Shown here piece after piece: positions 34,078-41,908 of a DNA stretch of 64,000 nt. The notes under the pieces are model-generated. The model was not told the origin of the DNA. It worked only from the letters and a program-made list of their open reading frames with translations, and searched no databases. The translations under genes were made by a program, and so were the position numbers. The first letter of the stretch is position 1; each line of letters begins with the position of its first letter. Origin of the DNA: Mycolicibacterium sp. GF69 (GTDB lineage Bacteria; Actinomycetota; Actinomycetes; Mycobacteriales; Mycobacteriaceae); contig NZ_QMEW01000011.1 in NCBI RefSeq assembly GCF_003284965.1, positions 62,001 through 126,000 on the forward strand, read 5' to 3'.

Positions 34078-35187
34078 ATGGCTGACATGAACACCACCGT
34101 GACCGTGATCGACGCGTGCGGTATGGCGAAAGTCCCGGCTCTGCTGCTGAGCCGACCCGGCAAGGGCAAGTCGAGCCTGATCCGCGGCCTCGCTGCCGCA
34201 CAGACGATCCCCTGCGAGGTCGTCCTGGGTTCCCAGTACGAACCCGCCGAAATTGGCGGGCTGCCCTACCTGGACCCCAACGGCAGCGGCGTCCAGCGGG
34301 AAGCCCCGGCATGGGCCAAACGGCTCGTCGAAGCCGGTGCGGGCATCGTGTTCCTCGACGAGCTGACCACGGTGCCTGAGAGCGTCCAGGGGCCGATGCT
34401 GACTGTCGTCCTCGATCGCGTCGTCGGTGACCTCCAGCTGCCCGATGACGTCCGCGTGGTCGCCGGCGCGAACCCTCCCGACCAGGCCGCGGGCGGCTAC
34501 GACCTCGCCCCGCCGATGGCGAACCGGTTCTGCCACATCAGCTATGAGCCGACCGTGGACGACTGGCTGCACGGCATGAGTACCCGGTGGCGGACCCTGC
34601 CGCTGTCGCGCGCAGTCGTCGCCAGCACCGAACGGATGTCGGCGACAGTCTCGGCGGTCATGGGCTTCATCCACCATCGTCCTGATCTGCTCGACAAGTT
34701 CCCGCAGTCCCCGGAGGAACGGGGCCGCGCCTACCCCTCGGAGCGCAGCTGGGACATGCTCGCCCGAGCGCTGGCCTACGTGCGCGCCGACGACCAGCCC
34801 GCGATCCAAACGCTCGCAATGGGTTTGGTCGGGGAGGGGGCTGGCATGGAGTTCGTGCAGTGGTTGCAGCACGCCGACCTGCCCGACCCCGAGGCTGTCA
34901 CCGCAGACCCCTCGCTGGTCGACTGGGCTCACGAGCGCCCCGACCGGGTATGGGCGGTTCTCAACGGCGTGGTGACCCTGGCCGCTGAGCGCGGCACGGT
35001 CGAGGCGTTCCGCAAGGCGTGGAAGCCCCTCGGTGCGGCCTCGGACGCGGGTGTGAAGGACTTCGCCGCCGCCGCGGCGCGGACCCTGGCGACGTTCCGG
35101 CCGGCCAACGCCAAGATCCCCGTCGAGATGCGCAAGTTCGAAGCGCTGCTCAAGAGCGCCGGGTTGCTCAGTGAGGACGCAGCGTGA
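34078..35187 (+). CDS. MoxR-type AAA+ ATPase
   Basis: AAA+ ATPase of 369 residues. The Walker A (RPGKGKSS, 26-33) is followed by GSQYEPAEIGGLPYLD, a Walker B (GIVFLDELTTV near 95-105) and a sensor 1-type VVAGANPPDQAAGGYDLAP, then an arginine-finger-like NRFCHI segment. This is the MoxR subgroup that pairs with VWA proteins as chaperone-like remodelling machines. The VWA partner follows with a four-base overlap, so the two act together. Confidence 0.85.
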   Translation: MADMNTTVTVIDACGMAKVPALLLSRPGKGKSSLIRGLAAAQTIPCEVVLGSQYEPAEIGGLPYLDPNGSGVQREAPAWAKRLVEAGAGIVFLDELTTVPESVQGPMLTVVLDRVVGDLQLPDDVRVVAGANPPDQAAGGYDLAPPMANRFCHISYEPTVDDWLHGMSTRWRTLPLSRAVVASTERMSATVSAVMGFIHHRPDLLDKFPQSPEERGRAYPSERSWDMLARALAYVRADDQPAIQTLAMGLVGEGAGMEFVQWLQHADLPDPEAVTADPSLVDWAHERPDRVWAVLNGVVTLAAERGTVEAFRKAWKPLGAASDAGVKDFAAAAARTLATFRPANAKIPVEMRKFEALLKSAGLLSEDAA

Positions 35188-36464
35188 GCACCGCGGCCGT
35201 GAGCACCCAGGCCCGCCCGCTCACCACCGAGGAACGCGAGGCGTTCCGGGTGGTGCGCCTGGTGGCGTTTCAACAGATGCCCTATTACGCCGCCGGATTG
35301 TTCAGCCTCATCCCGGTGGCCGTCCCCGGCTACGGCACGTGGGCGGTGGACCGTTGGTGGCGGCTGTATCTCGACCCCGAACTGCTAGTGGGGGAGAGCG
35401 CGTGGACGGTGCGTGAAGCCGGAGGTGTGCTGTGCCACGAACTCAACCATCTGCTGCGCGTGCACGCCGAGAGGGCGTCGGGGCTGCCGCAGCCCTACCG
35501 GCACGATGTGTGGAATCTCGCCGCTGATGCCGAGATCAACGACGACCTGCTCGACGCTGGTGTGGAGCTGCCCGAAGGGGTGGTTACACCCGCAGCGCTC
35601 GGCTGCGCCGACCACGGCTTGGCCGAGGACTACTACGAGCACCTGGTCAACGACCAGGACAACCCCGACGACCAGGACGTCACCGCCTCCGCCGAGGACG
35701 GAGAACCGGGCTGCGGGTCCGGAGCGGGCCTCGCCCCGGTGCCCGGGGAGCTGCCCCCGAGCCACGCCGTCGACGGGCAGAACGGGGTCGACGAGGCGAC
35801 CGGCGGGTTGATCCGCCGGCAGATCGCCGAGGCGGTCCGCGAATCTGCCGGGACAGGCCGGGGAACCGTGCCCGCCGGGCTGCAACGGTGGGCCGACGGG
35901 GTGCTCACCCCACCCAAGGTGCCCTGGCACCGGGTACTGCGGTCGGTGACGAGACAAGCCGTCGTCGAAGCCGCTGGCCGGGTGCAGTTCACCTACACCC
36001 GTCCGTCCCGCCGGCAGAGCCCTGGCCTGATCCTGCCGTCCATGCGCGGCCCCAAGGTGCGCGTCGCCATCGTGCTCGACACCTCGGCGTCCATGACGAA
36101 CGCGGACCTGCTCGCGGGTATGTCGGAGATCCGCGGCGTGCTCAAGTCGACGGGCATCAGCGGTGATCGGCTCACGCTGCTCACGTGTGACGCCGCCAAC
36201 GGAACGCCGCAACGGATCAGCCGCGTGGAAAACGCGGTGCTCACCGGCGGGGGAGGGACCGACATGCGGGTGGGTATCGCTGCCGCCGACGCCCTGCGCC
36301 CACCGCCGCACGTGACCATCGTCGTCTCCGACGGGGATACCCCGTGGCCCGATCGCCCGCCCCGCTCGAAGCTGGTCTGCGTCATCGTGGGAAACGAGCA
36401 CGCCGCTACGCGCACACCAGGTTTCGCGCTGACGGCCACAGTGCCCAGTGGAGCTGGCTCCTAG
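35184..36464 (+). CDS. VWA-like metallopeptidase partner of MoxR
   Basis: Protein of 426 residues starting at the GTG 35184. The N-terminal half resembles a metallopeptidase-like domain with a zinc motif HELNH (H85, E86, H89) in VLCHELNHLLRVHAER. The C-terminal half is a von Willebrand A domain with the MIDAS signature VLDTSASM near 295-302 and a GGGGTDM loop. MoxR plus VWA-metallopeptidase pairs occur widely on mobile elements and have been proposed to be conflict or remodelling systems. Role on this plasmid unknown. Co-translated with the MoxR gene. Confidence 0.8.
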   Translation: MSTAAVSTQARPLTTEEREAFRVVRLVAFQQMPYYAAGLFSLIPVAVPGYGTWAVDRWWRLYLDPELLVGESAWTVREAGGVLCHELNHLLRVHAERASGLPQPYRHDVWNLAADAEINDDLLDAGVELPEGVVTPAALGCADHGLAEDYYEHLVNDQDNPDDQDVTASAEDGEPGCGSGAGLAPVPGELPPSHAVDGQNGVDEATGGLIRRQIAEAVRESAGTGRGTVPAGLQRWADGVLTPPKVPWHRVLRSVTRQAVVEAAGRVQFTYTRPSRRQSPGLILPSMRGPKVRVAIVLDTSASMTNADLLAGMSEIRGVLKSTGISGDRLTLLTCDAANGTPQRISRVENAVLTGGGGTDMRVGIAAADALRPPPHVTIVVSDGDTPWPDRPPRSKLVCVIVGNEHAATRTPGFALTATVPSGAGS

Positions 36465-36478
36465 CGGTCGCGTCGGAC

Positions 36479-36558
36479 TTGTCGGTGGGTCGCGCTACAG
36501 TTCTGGTGTAGCGCGGCCCCCGGGCCGCCCAGAGACGGCCAGGCTTGCGAGCCCGGTC
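36479..36558 (+). promoter_or_regulatory. Damage-type promoter plus leader hairpin (helicase unit)
   Basis: TTGTCGGTG (36479-36487), eight bases, TACAGT (36496-36501), full consensus. Hairpin 36537-36558: GGCC/GGTC base, GGCT/AGCC stem, loop TGCG. A second GC-rich hairpin (GCGGCC/GGCCGC) lies between them near 36513-36528. Confidence 0.85.
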
Positions 36559-36585
36559 ACCGAGCCCCGATAGGCGGTACCCACC

Positions 36586-36771
36586 ATGGCTGAGAACAGC
36601 GATCATCCCAGCGGCGCACTGCACGCCTACGCCCACCAGGTGCTGGCCGGCACCGGCCTGACCGAAACCGACGTCTACGCCACCCCCACCGACGACGAGG
36701 GATCAGCAGCACACGCATTGCAGCACGGATGGGAGCTGGCGCGACGCGCTGCCAAGGTGGCCGCTCAATGA
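36586..36771 (+). CDS. Small helical acidic protein
   Basis: Protein of 61 residues (HAYAHQVLAGTGLTETDVYATP, then helix ALQHGWELARRAAKVAA). It overlaps the next gene by four bases and leads the three-gene helicase unit. No family recognised. Confidence 0.6.
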   Translation: MAENSDHPSGALHAYAHQVLAGTGLTETDVYATPTDDEGSAAHALQHGWELARRAAKVAAQ

Positions 36772-37931
36772 CCGTCGAGTTCTACGACCTCGCGCAACGC
36801 CTCGCAGCCGAGAAGGCCGGAAAGCCCGTCCTGCGGGTCGCTCAAGCACTCTTTACGCTGACCCCCACCGCAGTGTTCGTCGAAGCACACACCACCGAAA
36901 AAGGCGCTATCCAAGCCACTCTCACGCCTCCGGTCGGTGCGCCTACCACCGTCACCGGCGGTGCCATCTTGCCTGCCCTGGCCCGCGCAGGCGCACAGAT
37001 GGACCCCACGCAGCCGCCCGCCCAGCTCGTCATGGCGGACGGGGCCACCCTGGCCGTGCTGGCGTCCGTGGCACGCACCCACCACAAAGACGCCGACCCG
37101 AGCGTTCGCGCGGCGTCCGCAGTGATCGGATGGTGGGTCGACAGGGCGGGCTATCCGGGCACCAACGCGGTCATCAACCTGCTGGCGCACAGCCGCCAGC
37201 GGTTCATCACCGGCGCGCCGCCGGAAGCCGAACGCCACGCCGCTCACTGGCGATCCGCGCTGGCGGTGACCGGCCTGCGGCAGTGGGCTCAGCGCGTGGG
37301 CGCTGGGGTCCCACTCGACGCGCTGACCCCGATCCGGGAGGACGACGCCTACACCTTCACCGCGGCGTGCAAGCGATTCGACAAGGGCTACAGCTGGACT
37401 GCGCCCGAGCCACCGCCGGTCGCGGCCATGGGGCTGCGCGCCCGGTGCGACACCGCCGACCTGTGGGAGGCGGCGCTGCTGTCGGATCGACTCTGGCGAC
37501 ACCGGGCCGTGCACACCGGACACGTGACCGGCGGGGAGGTCGTCGCGACGACCAAGGCCACCTTTACCGTCCGCTGCCGCCGCCTGGACGCCCGGCTACG
37601 CAGCGGATCAGACGTCCTCGGATGGTCCGGCGGGCTGGACTCCTACGACCGCTCCACGCACTTCTACGGCGACGTCCACGAGGCGACGGCGCACAAGGGT
37701 GCCCTGCTGCTCACCGTCGCACGGGTAGCCGCAGAACAGCGCCCACCGACCGGGCAATGGGTCTCGCTGATGCCCGCACCCCCCAACCCCCGCACCGTCA
37801 GCATGGGCCGATCCAAATACCGGCGGTTGCAGTTCCGCGCCGACTCGTGGATCGCCTCGGGCAAAACCCCCGGGCTACGCCGCCGCGATGTTCCCCTCGA
37901 CGTCCTCTGTGCCGCAGCAGAAACGGAGTAA
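36768..37931 (+). CDS. Unknown protein of the helicase unit
   Basis: Protein of 387 residues, mixed alpha-beta. Notable segments are ALFTLTPTAVFVEAHTTEKG (beta), ASVARTHHKDADPSVRAASA, YSWTAPEPPPVA, HTGHVTGGEVVATTKATFTVRCRRLDARLRSGSDVLGW (split) and a basic C-terminus (MGRSKYRRLQF). The middle strands could form an OB- or nucleic-acid-binding fold, but I cannot assign it. It lies four bases before an SF1 helicase and is co-transcribed with it, so a DNA- or RNA-handling partner is plausible. Confidence 0.65.
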   Translation: MTVEFYDLAQRLAAEKAGKPVLRVAQALFTLTPTAVFVEAHTTEKGAIQATLTPPVGAPTTVTGGAILPALARAGAQMDPTQPPAQLVMADGATLAVLASVARTHHKDADPSVRAASAVIGWWVDRAGYPGTNAVINLLAHSRQRFITGAPPEAERHAAHWRSALAVTGLRQWAQRVGAGVPLDALTPIREDDAYTFTAACKRFDKGYSWTAPEPPPVAAMGLRARCDTADLWEAALLSDRLWRHRAVHTGHVTGGEVVATTKATFTVRCRRLDARLRSGSDVLGWSGGLDSYDRSTHFYGDVHEATAHKGALLLTVARVAAEQRPPTGQWVSLMPAPPNPRTVSMGRSKYRRLQFRADSWIASGKTPGLRRRDVPLDVLCAAAETE

Positions 37932-37935
37932 CACC

Positions 37936-39255
37936 ATGCGAATCCTCAAGCCACGCAACACCACAACCGCGCAGGACGGCGACGACGCGGCTGCCGCCGC
38001 CGTCACGCCGAAACCGAATCCCACGCCCAAGGCGGTCACCTGGCCGGGGATGGAACTGCTCAACGACCCGATCAGCGCCCAGGTGCTGATGTCGGTGTGG
38101 AGCGCAGATCTTGTGGTCAACGTTCCTAGCCCACCAGGGGCGGGCAAGACCCGACTGACCGTGCTGCTGGCTGCGGCGCTGTCGCACCGTGCCGGCTTGC
38201 GGGTCGGTATCGCCGCCCAGACCCGCTCCCAGGCCATCGACATCGCACGGCGGCTGTCTGCGGTGTGCGAGCACCCCAAGATCGGATTGCTCTGGGGCCG
38301 AGGCAATATCAAGCCCGACGCCCACGGGTGCCCCATCCTCGACGGGGCTACCAAGATGTGGCCCAACAGCGGCGGGGCCGTCCGGGTCGCCACCAAAGCG
38401 CGGTGGCTGTTCTCCGAGCCGTCCAAAACCAAAGCCGACGTCCTTATCGTCGACGAGGCATACCAGTGCACCTACGCTGACCTCGGTGCGCTCGGATCCA
38501 TGGCCGCACAGGTGGTTTGCGTCGGAGACCCCGGCCAGATCGACCCCGTGGTCACCGGTGACGTCGCACGGTGGGCCGACTCACCCACCGGCCCGCACGT
38601 GCCAGCCCCGCACGCCCTCGCCGCCGCCCACCCCAAGGTCGTCAACACCGTCGCACTGCCCTACACATGGCGGCTGGGACCGGACACCACCGCGCTCGTG
38701 CAGACGGCGTTCTACCCCGACCTGCCGTTCACGTCACGGCGACCGCCCGAACACATCGCCGTCAACGGCCAGCCCCTGCCAGAACTGACGCACCGGGCGA
38801 TCACCGTGGCCAACGGCAGCACCGACACCGCACTGATCGCGGCGGCGGTGACAAGGGTCCGCGAACTGCTCGACGACGCGCAGGTCTGCACCGCCGGAGG
38901 GACACGCCCGCTGACCGAGGACGACCTGGCCGTCGTGGTGCCTCACGTGCCGCAGGCGGCAGCGGTGCGCGCCATGCTGGCAGACCACCCGGGACTGCTC
39001 TGCGGTACCGCAGACGCGCTGCAGGGCCTCGAACGACCCGCCGTCGTCGCTGTCCACCCGATGGCCGGTAAACGCATCGCTGATGAGTTCTCCCTGACGA
39101 CGGGCCGGCTGTGTGTGATGCTGTCTCGCCATCGCAGCCACCTGTCGCTTCTGGTGGACGAGCAGACCCGCACTGTGCTGCACCAAGCCGACTCCGAGGC
39201 TGCCGCCGCCGCAGCTACCGTCTTGGACCGGCTGCTCGCGACCGACGAATTCTGA
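37936..39255 (+). CDS. SF1 DNA/RNA helicase (UvrD/Upf1-like core)
   Basis: Helicase of 439 residues. Motif I is PPGAGKTR (66-73), motif II DEAYQ near 174, motif III GDPGQIDPV near 196, a motif IV/V region GTADALQGLERPAVVAVHP, and motif VI LSRHRSHLSLL. The Walker B form DEAYQ and GDPGQ-type motif III place it in superfamily 1, close to the SF1B/Upf1-Dna2 group. It has no fused nuclease. An N-terminal 35 residues are disordered. It could remodel plasmid DNA or transcripts during entry or repair. Confidence 0.85.
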   Translation: MRILKPRNTTTAQDGDDAAAAAVTPKPNPTPKAVTWPGMELLNDPISAQVLMSVWSADLVVNVPSPPGAGKTRLTVLLAAALSHRAGLRVGIAAQTRSQAIDIARRLSAVCEHPKIGLLWGRGNIKPDAHGCPILDGATKMWPNSGGAVRVATKARWLFSEPSKTKADVLIVDEAYQCTYADLGALGSMAAQVVCVGDPGQIDPVVTGDVARWADSPTGPHVPAPHALAAAHPKVVNTVALPYTWRLGPDTTALVQTAFYPDLPFTSRRPPEHIAVNGQPLPELTHRAITVANGSTDTALIAAAVTRVRELLDDAQVCTAGGTRPLTEDDLAVVVPHVPQAAAVRAMLADHPGLLCGTADALQGLERPAVVAVHPMAGKRIADEFSLTTGRLCVMLSRHRSHLSLLVDEQTRTVLHQADSEAAAAAATVLDRLLATDEF

Positions 39256-39263
39256 CCGCGCTG

Positions 39264-39292
39264 CGACGGAATCGCGCCCCGGCGGCGGTACT
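39264..39292 (+). promoter_or_regulatory. GACGGAAAC-N13-GGTACT promoter-like motif (copy 2)
   Basis: CGACGGAATC (39264-39273), 13 bases, GGTACT (39287-39292), just after the helicase gene. An ATG follows eight bases later (39301) and the damage-type promoter of the next unit begins at 39353, so two promoters may be stacked here. Confidence 0.5.
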
Positions 39293-39300
39293 TCTCCGGC

Positions 39301-39378
39301 ATGGATGCCAAAGACCCCTATCAAGACCGACCGCCCAGCCCGCCACCCGAAATTGTCAGAGCCCCGCGATACACTTAA
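39301..39378 (+). CDS. Possible 25-residue leaderless frame
   Basis: ATG eight bases after GGTACT opens MDAKDPYQDRPPSPPPEIV and six more residues, ending inside the damage-type promoter. Pro-rich and short. It is listed only because its position relative to the promoter-like motif would make a leaderless message. Confidence 0.2.
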   Translation: MDAKDPYQDRPPSPPPEIVRAPRYT

Positions 39379-39434
39379 CGCAAGCGACTCACACCGAGAA
39401 CGCACACCAACCGGCCAGGCCCGCGGGCCCGGTC
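39353..39434 (+). promoter_or_regulatory. Damage-type promoter plus leader hairpin (unit at 39.4 kb)
   Basis: TTGTCAGAG (39353-39361), eight bases, TACACT (39370-39375). Hairpin 39413-39434: GGCC/GGTC base, GGCC/GGCC stem, loop CGCG. Confidence 0.8.
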
Positions 39435-39462
39435 ACAGAGCCCCCGAAGGGTGACACCACCG

Positions 39463-39714
39463 ATGTATTACGTTGACGGCGAGGCCTTTCCCCTCGAAAT
39501 GCTCTCCGCGGACGAAGCCCGCACCGTTCTGCAGGCCCTGCACGATCAGGCCGCCGCGAACACCCCTCAGGACCGCGCACTGACCGCCCAGATCGACGAA
39601 GTGACTGCGTGGCTAGACACCCTCGCCGACGAGGAAGCCGCCGCCCTTGCAGTCGAGGCCGCCGCCGATCACGCCGCCGACCTCTACGCCGACCAGCTCG
39701 CCGGGATCTACTGA
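39463..39714 (+). CDS. Small acidic helical protein
   Basis: Protein of 83 residues, strongly acidic and helical (ARTVLQALHDQAAANTPQ, then EVTAWLDTLADEEAAALAVE). The N-terminus MYYVDGEAFPLEML forms a short strand. The acidity and size are like DNA-mimic or anti-defence proteins, but this is only suggestive. Its stop overlaps the next start (TGATG). Confidence 0.6.
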   Translation: MYYVDGEAFPLEMLSADEARTVLQALHDQAAANTPQDRALTAQIDEVTAWLDTLADEEAAALAVEAAADHAADLYADQLAGIY

Positions 39715-39935
39715 TGACCACCGCCGCAGCCTCCGAGAGCGCCGACACCGACAACGACGACATCTGTTGCGACCCCTACGAGGAGGGCTGCACCGCATCG
39801 CTGACAGACGGTGAGGGATGGAACGGATCATGCGGAAACTGCGCCGACCGCCAATACGCCGAGGAGGAAGGCGACTGGTGGCTCGACGAGGACGACACCG
39901 ACGTGCCGCCGGCCAGTGCGGAAAGCGCGCGATGA
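39714..39935 (+). CDS. Small acidic Cys protein
   Basis: Protein of 73 residues, net highly acidic, with CC, one Cys, then C-G-N-C (ICCDPYEEGCTAS and GSCGNCADRQY). Metal binding is possible. Coupled to the previous gene by TGATG and followed by another short frame. Unknown function. Confidence 0.6.
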   Translation: MTTAAASESADTDNDDICCDPYEEGCTASLTDGEGWNGSCGNCADRQYAEEEGDWWLDEDDTDVPPASAESAR

Positions 39936-39982
39936 CCACCGCCCACCACGAGATGCCAGCTGCCACGGCCGCACCGCCCTGA
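39932..39982 (+). CDS. Possible 16-residue coupled frame
   Basis: ATG overlaps the preceding stop (GATGA) and encodes MTTAHHEMPAATAAPP. Probably a by-product of the overlap pattern. The remaining 106 bases up to the next gene hold a GAAGGAGAAG ribosome site and no clear promoter. Confidence 0.2.
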   Translation: MTTAHHEMPAATAAPP

Positions 39983-40088
39983 AAGACGACTCACTCAACA
40001 GACCCTCGAACCGCGCCGCTGACCAGCAGGGACGACAGGTCCCCGCAACCGGCGCGACAACCGACCGCTCAGAGAAGGAGAAGACAGC

Positions 40089-40418
40089 ATGCGCGCACTC
40101 CGCATCAGCGCCGACGGATGGTGGCAGACCATCGACATGGACCCCGCGCCGGCGAACCGAACCCAGACCGGCACCCTCGATCTGCGACACAACATCGCAC
40201 TCTGGTACAGCGCCGACGACACCGCCGGCGCCGAGCCCAACATGGCCGCCATGACCCTGCTCACCGGTGTCACCGGACTTGAACCCCACGCCGTGCCGAT
40301 GATCTACGGAGAGGCCATCGTCGTCGGAGTCCACCCCGCCACCGGGACCCCGGCCCCGATGACCGAGCAGCAGTACCACGCCATCAGCTATGCCCTGCTT
40401 GCCTCGCTCGCCGCCTGA
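40089..40418 (+). CDS. Unknown 109-residue protein
   Basis: Mixed alpha-beta: MRALRISADGWWQTIDM (strand), TGTLDLRHNIALWYSADDT, then AVPMIYGEAIVVGVHPATGTP and a C-terminal helix (QQYHAISYALLASLAA). This layout resembles small phage and plasmid proteins of the DUF3846 type, a weak assignment. AAGGAG precedes the ATG. It has neither the hairpin leader nor a damage-type promoter of its own, so it is probably read from the promoter at 39353. Confidence 0.55.
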   Translation: MRALRISADGWWQTIDMDPAPANRTQTGTLDLRHNIALWYSADDTAGAEPNMAAMTLLTGVTGLEPHAVPMIYGEAIVVGVHPATGTPAPMTEQQYHAISYALLASLAA

Positions 40419-40473
40419 GGCGCAATCCGAAAAGCACACTGACAGAGACGCTTCACGCCCTCACATGTCACAC

Positions 40474-40495
40474 GGCCGGTCCTGAGGGGTCGGTC
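40474..40495 (+). ncRNA. Leader hairpin without damage promoter (40.5 kb)
   Basis: GGCC/GGTC base, GGTCC/GGGTC stem with wobbles, loop TGAG, then ACC and the ribosome site. No TTGTCRGTG-N8-TANNNT element is found in the 55 bases before it; it may be transcribed from upstream. Confidence 0.7.
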
Positions 40496-40519
40496 ACCAA
40501 GCCCGACCGGGAGCCCGCT

Positions 40520-40825
40520 ATGCCGATCGACGACCGCTTCTACACCCCGATCCAAGACCCGGATAGCGCCGAGATGACCTGGGCGACGTCGCTGGGAGAG
40601 TTCCAGTTGGCTGACCGAGTGGCGCTGCGACCCGAGTCGCAATGGCACAACGCCGGCGAGCGCACCGGCATGGTCGTCGGTGTCCCCGGCGGGTGGGTCC
40701 GGGTGCTCTTGGGCACCTCCGGCCGCAAAGTCAAGATCCGCTGCTGGGACCTCGCCGTCGTCGCCATCCCCATTCGGTGCCGCGCAGTCACCATGGCGAT
40801 CATCGAATCCAAGGACTTCCGGTGA
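40520..40825 (+). CDS. Unknown beta-rich protein
   Basis: Protein of 101 residues. After a polar start the chain alternates strands (QLADRVALRPES, TGMVVGVPGGWVRVLLG, RKVKIRCWDLAVVAI), suggesting a small SH3- or OB-like barrel that could bind nucleic acid or protein. No family recognised. Its stop overlaps the GTG start of the next gene by four bases. Confidence 0.6.
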   Translation: MPIDDRFYTPIQDPDSAEMTWATSLGEFQLADRVALRPESQWHNAGERTGMVVGVPGGWVRVLLGTSGRKVKIRCWDLAVVAIPIRCRAVTMAIIESKDFR

Positions 40826-41337
40826 CCGAGCACGTGCTGATCCTTCTGGCCTGCGGCGCAACCAAACTCGATCATCCTGCGCCCGCCGAAACCCTCTACT
40901 GCAGCAGCCACTTCGCGCTCATGCTGGCTGCCGCCCGCAGCGAAGCAGCCGACACGATGCGCGTCTGCGGCGGCACCGCCAGCGTCGCCATCCTCTCGGC
41001 GCTGCACGGCCTCGTAGACCCCATGACCGTCCTGAAGCCCTACAACCTCAAGATGGGCCAACCCGGCTCGGTCACCGCCACGCAACTCGCCGCCCAACTC
41101 GCCAGCACGCCACCGGACGAGATCGTCGCGATGCTGCCGTCCGCCTATCTGCGGGTCCTCACCGAAGCCGTCGCAACACTCAACGAGGCGGGCCTGGCCG
41201 ACATCACCGTGCTCAACGCTTTCGAATCCGCACCCGGTATCGGCTATCAACGCGGCGTCGCCGCATCCCTGCTGCGCACCACAGGACGAATCGGCAATGC
41301 CACGCCGCAGGATCAGAATGTCACTGCCAGACAGTAG
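40822..41337 (+). CDS. DUF6884-like protein
   Basis: Protein of 171 residues starting at the GTG 40822. It begins VLILLACGATKLDHPAPAET and then LYCSSHFALMLAAAR, the pattern of DUF6884-type proteins: a Cys-Gly-x-x-Lys loop, Ala-rich turn and LY-x-S-x-F. AILSALHGLVDP and LPSAYLRVL follow. Such proteins have a tRNA-guanine-transglycosylase-related or YaaA-like flavour and often sit near DNA-modification genes on phages and plasmids; activity is unknown. A C5-methyltransferase gene lies 3 kb downstream. Confidence 0.6.
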   Translation: MTEHVLILLACGATKLDHPAPAETLYCSSHFALMLAAARSEAADTMRVCGGTASVAILSALHGLVDPMTVLKPYNLKMGQPGSVTATQLAAQLASTPPDEIVAMLPSAYLRVLTEAVATLNEAGLADITVLNAFESAPGIGYQRGVAASLLRTTGRIGNATPQDQNVTARQ

Positions 41338-41393
41338 AATTGAAGAGCGCCCAGGACGTGGGTGCATCACCGGCCTGGCCTGCTGGCCCGGTC
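41318..41393 (+). promoter_or_regulatory. Damage-type promoter plus leader hairpin (unit at 41.4 kb)
   Basis: ATGTCACTG (41318-41326), eight bases, TAGAAT (41335-41340), overlapping the end of the DUF6884-like gene. Hairpin 41372-41393: GGCC/GGTC base, GGCC/GGCC stem, loop TGCT, the only loop that departs from YGMG. Confidence 0.75.
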
Positions 41394-41413
41394 ACCAACC
41401 CCGAAGGGATGCC

Positions 41414-41695
41414 ATGACCTCCACTAGCCAAGACGCCGCACCGAGCGTGACCATGCGCACCGTGCTCGTCACATGGACCGAAATCTCTAAGCACACGGCA
41501 CGCGTACAGGTGCCCGTCGACGCCGACACCGAGGAGCTGGACCTGGAGAACCGCCTCGCCGAACTCGACAACGACGGCTTCCAAGGACTGGAACGCGAGA
41601 TCCAATCCGTCGTCGTCGTCGAGCACGATCCCGACGCCGAAGTCCTCGTACCTCTCGACGAATCGACGTCCCGGCGCGCCAGGCTGCGGCCCTGA
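41414..41695 (+). CDS. Small acidic protein, unknown
   Basis: Protein of 93 residues: beta strand MRTVLVTWTEISKHTARVQV, acidic helix ELDLENRLAELDNDG, then strand SVVVVEHDPDAEVLV and a basic tail. Likely a compact ferredoxin-like fold. No family recognised. GAAGGG ribosome site. Confidence 0.6.
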   Translation: MTSTSQDAAPSVTMRTVLVTWTEISKHTARVQVPVDADTEELDLENRLAELDNDGFQGLEREIQSVVVVEHDPDAEVLVPLDESTSRRARLRP

Positions 41696-41908
41696 CCGGC
41701 TGAGCCGAGCCTCGCCAGGGACATCCCGTCGTGCCTGCTCAGCGCCCCGTGCGGAGCGGGCACGACGAGCACCGGGCACGCGGGCCGCAGGCGACAAACC
41801 GTGCCAGCGGCGACATGAGGGCCGAACTGGACGGCCCGCGCACCCGCAGATCCGCACCCGCCAGGTGCATACTCAGAAGCGCAAGCACATCAGAGCAGGT
41901 CAACAGGG

